In this document: positions 60,201 to 64,000 of the stretch, piece after piece
Layout of the letters: each line of letters opens with the position of its first letter
How positions within the stretch are numbered: the stretch's first letter is position 1
Origin: Branchiostoma belcheri
Lineage: Eukaryota; Chordata; Leptocardii; Amphioxiformes; Branchiostomatidae
Direction of reading: 5' to 3'
Assembly: GCF_001625305.1 (NCBI RefSeq)
Contig: NW_017804076.1
Location: forward strand, 1,907,480 to 1,971,479
DNA: 64,000 nt
Notes under the pieces: model-generated
What the model saw: only the letters and a program-made list of their open reading frames with translations
Told to the model about the DNA's origin: nothing
Databases searched by the model: none
Position numbers and translations under genes: made by a program

Positions 60201-62679
60201 CGTGTCCTTTAAAAATTCAATTTACATGCCTTTCCCCACTTCGTCCATGTGTACAATGGGTACCTGACTGCGGTTGGGGAGGTAAAAGGCGTTTGAAGGA
60301 GAGGGATGGGCTCCACCTTCAATACTGTGCCCCCTACGCACAGTACATAAACAACCCACTGCCAGTACGGCCTCAAGAAGACTTTTACTTCAACTTTTGT
60401 GATAAGTAAATAGCGGGCAGCAGTCAATCTCGTTGTCGCAAACTGTATCTCCTTTTGCTGTTAAAAATTACAAGATGTGATCTACTATTTTATGTGTACA
60501 GATAGCCATGGCATGACCTTATTACGGGGTAATTTACTACACCTGGGCTGGGGTTAAACAGGTTAAACCCCTGCAGCAGATTCTAGAGGTCGTCAGATCG
60601 TTTTGAAAAGCCGAGCCGTGTTTTCAATGCGTCGTGTGTGTTTGATCTCATGGCTTCTGGAATCCAGTTCAAAGAGGTGACTGATGCGGGTATAGTGTAG
60701 ATAATATACATATATGCAGTCGCATCAGTCAGTAGTATAGATAATACGTACCGTGCAGTCGCATCAGTCAGTAGTGTAGATAATACACACCGTGAAACCG
60801 CATCGGTCAAATGTACCATTCAGAGACGGACAAGCGAGAACCAAAATTCTACAGTAGAGTTTGTGACAAATCCAGCAATGTGTTTCTAAAATAAAACATG
60901 ATTCGTATTGTATTCTAAAACGTCATCTATTCCAAAACATGCCCAAACCCTTATCTACATGTAAACACACGCATATGCATACGCACACACTTACTTGATG
61001 GGCTCAAGACGGTGTCCCCGATCACCGAGTGTACACAAGACTCTTGATGCTGCTTGACATAGCGTGGTCGGCCACTTTATATGAAACAGTCCAAATTGTG
61101 GTCCATGCAACAAAGTGTAAAGTCCGTTGTATCTAAAAACGTGGTCCTTTCCCAAACATATTTTAGAATGCAACAGGACCTACAGAAATGGAAATGACTA
61201 CCTCGGTATGCACCATATGGTGTTAAAAGGACTTGAAACTGAATAGCTCAATTAATCAGATGACAATTGTGTATTTCCAGGTTGTTCGCGTGTGTAACCC
61301 CTCCGACCACCACGTGTGCTTTATCGTCAAGTCGTGCGCGCCCGGCCGTTGCTATAGCGACCCGAACATGGGCGTCATCGGGCCGAAGTGCTGCATCAAG
61401 ATCACGTTTGAACTGAAGGAGAACGGCTACGATCCCAAGGAGAAAATCAAACACAAGTTCCATATAGAGGTGGGAAGAAGATGTATACTTCTTAGATGTT
61501 TGGGATTTTTTTTATCATCGTGAAATATATTTCGCTCAGTGTGATATTGTTCCGCAGTAAGATTTTATGGTGTTTTCCTTGGCATGTTTATATTACCTTA
61601 CGTCAACGATGCACTTAGAATAGTATAGCATAACATAGCATAGCATACTATAGTATAGTATAGTATAGTATGGTATAGTATATAGCATAGTATAGTATAG
61701 TATAGTATAGAATAGTATAGTGTAGTATAGTATAGTGTAGTATAGTATCGAATACTATAGTGTAGTGAAGTGTAGTATAATATAATATAATATAATATAA
61801 TATAACATAACATGACATGACATGATATAATATAATATAATATAATATAATATAATATAATATAATATAATATAATATAATATAATATAATATAATATAA
61901 TATAATATAATATAATATAATATAATATAATATAATATAATATAATATAATATAATATAATATAATATAATATAATATAATATAGCATAGTATAGCATAG
62001 TATAGCATAGTATAGCATAGTATAGCATAGTATAGCATAGCATAGTATAGTACACTGTTATGCATGACAAAATTCATGAAACTTTCGTATTGGTAGAGTT
62101 TTCGTTTTTTACGACACTTCGTTACAACCGTTATTGTGCAATCGTCACAGAAATGTTTGTGGCAGTGTTGTATAAAAACTTTCTCGTTTTTGTTCAAACC
62201 TCTAGGTCTTACCCAAACCTGACGGAATCAACCCAGTCGGTAGAGGAATGTACGAGGATCTCTTTAAGAACAAACGTCCCGCGATCTTACACCTTCGCTG
62301 CGCCTTCACCGGCGGAGACCTGTCCGAAGACTCGGATCTAGAAGCGGACGGAAGATTCCAAACCGGTCTCGGGAGGACATTGAGTTGCATGAAGCTTCGC
62401 CGCAAGAAGCGGTACCGATTATTCTCGGGAGAGGGCGCTTCTGACGCTGAGGATTTTCAAGGCAACGAGTATCACACGGGCATGTCTAACTCCGCCTTCG
62501 ACAGCAAAAACGCCAATCAGGTGGCCATAGAGGAGGTCGTGTCAAAGAACAACAACATGGCGGCGGAAGAAGAGTTCGAACTAGAGGACGACTCGGACGC
62601 CTCTTTCGATGACAATGACATTAACGACAACGGGAACGAACTCAATCTGAGACTCATGGAACCTCTTTTAGCAAAATGA
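42237..62679 (+). CDS. VAP-like MSP-domain protein with acidic tail
   Basis: Three exons, 42237-42326, 61281-61469 and 62206-62679, joined in phase 0, encode 250 aa. Residues 10-32 (LNFFAPYDRR, then VVRVCNPSD) align without gaps to the VAP N-terminal strand pattern LKFRGPF...LRNPSD. Next come HHVCFIVKSCAPGRC, YDPKEKIKHKF and LHLRCAF, the main MSP-domain blocks of VAP-A/VAP-B (length about 130 aa). VAPs sit on the ER and bind FFAT motifs. Here the lysine of KHKF is kept, but the next key position, methionine in VAPs, is histidine. After the domain there is no coiled coil and no hydrophobic anchor. Instead there is a basic patch (KLRRKKRYRLF) and a long acidic segment (EEEFELEDDSDASFDDND) ending MEPLLAK. 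The first exon was found by phase and alignment. An in-frame TAG at 42189 means ATG 42237 is the first usable start. Confidence 0.8.
43913..44470 (-). mobile_element. RTE-like LINE 3' fragment with open frame
   Basis: On the - strand an uninterrupted frame of about 185 codons runs from just after a TAG at 44473 to the stop. It reads LGRIWYNSNILLSTKIRIYE, TYGCEVWVITK, FHQRCLRRIL, SRLRWLGHVLRM, GKRSRGRPRKTW and the end NPDAGHSS. This is the usual C-terminal region of RTE-type endonuclease-reverse transcriptases. The catalytic part is absent, so this is a 5'-truncated, dead insertion. Confidence 0.8.
44570..44728 (-). mobile_element. MITE family A, copy 5 (left half)
   Basis: Reverse-complement copy ending on the + strand in GCGAAGGTAAACAT at 44715-44728, with the TGACAGACGTCTGG block at 44608. 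Only the left half of the element is present. Confidence 0.6.
45526..45612 (-). mobile_element. tRNA-like SINE head
   Basis: On the - strand: GTGGCCTTGTGGTTAGGG (A box) and TCGGGTTCGAATG (B box) with tRNA-like spacing. No tidy acceptor stem or anticodon arm was found, so it is called a tRNA-derived repeat rather than a tRNA gene. Confidence 0.5.
46150..46245 (-). mobile_element. tRNA-like SINE head with pol III-type terminator
   Basis: On the - strand: GACGTAGAGGATTAGG (A-box-like), then GACCCGGGTTCGAATCC (B box), followed by a T-run at about 46151-46159 that could end pol III transcription. The folding of the 5' half is poor. Confidence 0.45.
46822..47200 (-). mobile_element. MITE family B, best-preserved copy
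   Basis: Inverted relative to the copy at 28470. The ends CTCCTGTCACACATTC and CTATGTGTGACAGGGG form a clear terminal inverted repeat around about 380 bp, with no coding capacity seen. Confidence 0.7.
48750..48785 (+). repeat. (CT)n microsatellite
   Basis: CTCTCTCGTCTC followed by an uninterrupted run of about ten CT units. Confidence 0.8.
51010..51230 (+). repeat. ~35-bp minisatellite, six to seven copies
   Basis: The unit is ACTGGTTCACTGTGCACTGA then AGCTAGGTGTT. A single related unit (GGTTCACTGTGCACTGGAGC) occurs at 325-356 in the second intron of the mosaic gene. Confidence 0.75.
51808..51935 (+). repeat. CA/GA-rich simple repeat
   Basis: Runs of CACACGCACACACG with an AGAGAGACAGAGACAGAGAC core. 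The overlapping peptides rich in TH or VC are artefacts. Confidence 0.85.
52213..52330. mobile_element. Inverted-repeat element (family D)
   Basis: CCAAAAAAACAGTCACTCAA on the left is answered by TTGAGTAACTGTTTTTTTTT on the right, with arms of about 30 nt. Related sequences lie at 14501-14600 (in a gene 1 intron) and 55337-55425. Confidence 0.55.
52411..53008 (+). repeat. Duplicated ~598-bp segment, copy 1 (ends at gap)
   Basis: Nearly identical to 53260-53857 at a fixed 849-bp offset, with only a few substitutions. It ends exactly where the N run begins. Both contain a 98-codon - strand frame that differs by two residues and resembles nothing I recognise. Confidence 0.9.
53009..53028. other. 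Assembly gap (20 N)
   Basis: Twenty N bases between the two near-identical copies. The real length is unknown. Confidence 0.99.
53029..53240 (+). mobile_element. MITE family A, copy 6, abutting the assembly gap
   Basis: Begins directly after the 20-N gap with GGTAAACATATTGTTTTTGC, runs through TCAATGACCTTGGCC and ends TTTGCTTTGCAAATGG. The left boundary is therefore unknown. Confidence 0.6.
53260..53857 (+). repeat. Duplicated ~598-bp segment, copy 2
   Basis: Second copy of 52411-53008. The intervening sequence is a MITE family A copy. The arrangement suggests either a recent tandem duplication or two haplotypes joined by a scaffold gap. Confidence 0.9.
54014..54175 (-). mobile_element. MITE family B, partial copy
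   Basis: Begins TCCTGTCACACATTTAGAAC and includes TTGAGTTAAATTTGAGTC. It is truncated before the second terminal repeat. Confidence 0.55.
54826..54900 (-). repeat. Short dispersed repeat, copy 2 (inverted)
   Basis: CACACGCTCGCATCAGTTTT, then GAGGATGTCATCCATATAAT and CAACATGGCCTTA: the reverse complement of 25725-25805 with few changes. Confidence 0.65.
55337..55425. mobile_element. Family D relative
   Basis: Carries AAACAGTTACCCAAGCAGTT, GGATAGATTTTAAAAACTG and TCAGACGTTTCAAGTTAC, matching one arm and flank of family D. Confidence 0.45.
56195..56445 (-). repeat. Dispersed repeat family E, copy 3 (inverted)
   Basis: On the + strand: AAGCGTTTGAAATAGCCCAG, TTCAACTTACTACATTAAAA and GAAAATTGACTTTGAAAATC, the reverse complements of the family E blocks. 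Confidence 0.6.
56955..57230 (+). mobile_element. MITE family A, copy 7
   Basis: Left end TTTTTACCGAAGGAAAACAT, right end TGCGAAGGTAAACATTATG followed by the common TTTGCAAATGTTACCTTTC. An internal GTTT/GTGT microsatellite expansion is present at 57124-57153. Confidence 0.65.
60117..60420 (+). mobile_element. tRNA-derived SINE
   Basis: Head with A-box-like GCCAAGTGGTGAGGC and B-box GAGTTCGATTCCTGG, then ACAATGGGTACCTGACTG, GGTAAAAGGCGTTTG and GAGGGATGGGCTCCACC. It is the same family as the SINE at 29815. Short peptides encoded here are not genes. Confidence 0.65.
60690..60810 (+). repeat. ~46-bp tandem repeat, about three copies
   Basis: GCAGTCGCATCAGTCAGTAG then TATAGATAATAC is repeated. 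The last copy diverges to AACCGCATCGGTC. Confidence 0.65.
61618..62052 (+). repeat. Pentanucleotide satellite with (TATAA)n core and TATAG/CATAG flanks
   Basis: About 430 bp in the second intron of the MSP-domain gene. The centre (about 61780-61980) is almost pure TATAA, with one TAACATGACATGACATGA interruption. Both flanks are TATAG and CATAG units. Long apparent peptides of repeating LYYIILYYII on the - strand are translations of this repeat. Confidence 0.9.
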
Positions 62680-63157
62680 TGTCAACTTTTTTCTTAGCTT
62701 TTGTGCAGTAATTTTCTGAAACTGTTTACAACATCAGAAAGAATCAATAAGATTCATGAAACTAACAAAATTCTGAAGTTGCGAAAAAAAATGCTTGAAC
62801 TTCCGGAATCATGAATGAATTGTACTACAGTATTTGAGATGTTCGCATTATGTTCTTTTGAATATTTTTCTACGTGTTTTGCTGGATCTCCTGTTAGGCT
62901 TAGGTTCACTACAGATATTATTGTTTCTAACGCAATATTCACAATCATGCTAATGACAATGCCAGTGTTTCTGACTTCTCGATCGATGTGGAAAAAATGC
63001 CGAGAAAACAAGAAAGAGAACAAACAAATGTGCTATATGAACTACACAATTCAAGAGAAACTTGACTTCAATGGACAATGATACAGTAGATAGTGGACTA
63101 TGTGTCTGTGAAATGCTATGTCCTGACGTGTCTGCTAAGGTTTGCTATCCTGTGTAC

Positions 63158-63217
63158 AATAAAGAACGGCTTTCTGATCTGAAGTGTAATTGTGGGGGGG
63201 GGGGTGTATGTGCGTGT
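63158..63217 (+). terminator. Polyadenylation signal and GU-rich element of the MSP-domain gene
   Basis: AATAAA at 63158-63163 is followed after about 25 nt by a G/T-rich run (63187-63217, with a 10-G tract). This is the normal layout of a cleavage/polyadenylation site. It gives a 3'UTR of about 0.5 kb after the TGA at 62677-62679. Confidence 0.6.
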
Positions 63218-64000
63218 CACCTTCAAAGGCACCGCGCCATCACAACAACAAAGTCGTAATCAACTCGGTAAACGAAGGGTCTGTTTGGAGGGAAGTTATA
63301 CCTACAACAGTATATTTACCTTTGATCATGTGGTTCCGTTGTTTCTGTAGTTGACAATATGGTTGCATAAGCATTAACTAATCTAACGGGATCATATATT
63401 GCCACCTTCAGAGGTACGTTGATTCTGCTTCCTCTACTCCAATGTACGCCTTTTAACAGTACCAAAGCGCACGGTATAACTGGTTATCTTCCACTCGTAC
63501 TCTTATAACTCTTATAACATTGATAGGCAAGTATAAAACATACACCAGCTTCTGCAGATTTAATGACAAGTGTAAAGCATTCACGATGACAAGTTCTCGA
63601 ATGACAAATGGCCAGTCTCTGACTCCATCAAAAATATAAATCACAGGGACAAAAAGCAAGGTTTGTCTGCAACCAGGAATGAAGAATATAATTTCTAGGT
63701 CAGCATGTGTTAACGCCTGGAGCCTGATAAGCGACAGAGCTGGATAAATGTTTTCAACACTGGCCGCAGGAGACAAAGCTCAGTTGATAATTATCGCTAC
63801 CGTTCAGCAAACATTCCATTCTGACCCTTCCGTCACCGGACTATGTTTGTACGTGCTTGTTGACTCAAGGCCAACAGGTTGTATTTGTTGTACTTTGTTG
63901 AGAGTTTCAACATTTATACATTTGGGACCGGTTGACTGTTATATTAAACTTTGGCAACAGTATTCATAAGATGGTTGAAAACACACTGTGCTCCCTTTTC

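Larger units (their letters stand above)
42327..61280 (+). other. First intron (~19 kb) of the MSP-domain gene
   Basis: Bounded by the donor gtatgc at 42327 and the acceptor tttccag at 61274-61280. It holds the RTE-like fragment, SINEs, MITE families A, B and D, duplicated segments and minisatellites listed separately. Stretches 47280-48740, 49160-51000, 54200-54820 and 57240-60110 contain only unsupported short frames. Confidence 0.7.

Noticed and set aside
61598-62197. Long - strand open frames of up to 199 codons
   Set aside because: They are translations of the TATAA/TATAG pentanucleotide satellite; several frames are open at once because the repeat unit lacks stops on that strand.
62815-63259. 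Open frames after the MSP-domain stop codon
   Set aside because: They lie in the 3'UTR before the AATAAA at 63158 and resemble no family.

Overview
This is a eukaryotic, metazoan window. It has intron-rich genes with GT-AG junctions, animal extracellular modules, many short transposon remnants and AT-rich intergenic DNA. The domain mixture, the 69-78 nt LRR exons, and the CR1/RTE-like LINEs and tRNA-derived SINEs suggest an invertebrate deuterostome, most likely a lancelet (Branchiostoma). That assignment is inference. About 90% of the window is intronic or intergenic. 

Three genes can be reconstructed from exon phases and protein families. (1) Positions 67-22430, + strand: the 3' part (47 exons, about 2,100 codons) of a very large secreted mosaic protein whose 5' end lies outside the window. 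Domain order is LRRs with a C-terminal cap, FN3, a fibro-slime/PA14-type domain, two cadherin-like repeats, an F5/8C (discoidin) domain, Cys-rich ephrin-receptor/GCC-type repeats, EGF repeats, thrombospondin type-3 repeats, a thrombospondin C-terminal lectin domain, a LamG/pentraxin-like domain and a basic tail. (2) Positions 29440-34331, - strand: a complete (6-4) photolyase of the cryptochrome/photolyase family (9 coding exons, 533 aa), with a poly(A) signal and a probable upstream 5'UTR exon. (3) Positions 42237-62679, + strand: a complete three-exon gene for a VAP-like MSP-domain protein (250 aa). Its first intron is about 19 kb, and it has an acidic tail where VAPs have a coiled coil and membrane anchor. 

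Genes 1 and 2 converge on a 7-kb transposon-rich region (22.4-29.4 kb). Genes 2 and 3 are divergent across 34.3-42.2 kb. The giant intron of gene 3 (42.3-61.3 kb) holds an RTE-like LINE fragment, SINEs, several MITE families, minisatellites, a duplicated segment beside a 20-N assembly gap, and a TATAA-type pentanucleotide satellite in the next intron. 

The most unusual items are: the gene 1 domain architecture; a 41-bp tandem repeat that copies a splice acceptor plus the exon start four times; a 184-bp duplication that begins at a splice donor; a reading-phase conflict in the discoidin domain with a candidate microexon; a near-perfect 164-bp foldback element with a 7-bp target duplication in the photolyase gene; and the tail-swapped VAP-like protein with a uORF-rich leader. 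The three genes show no obvious shared pathway.
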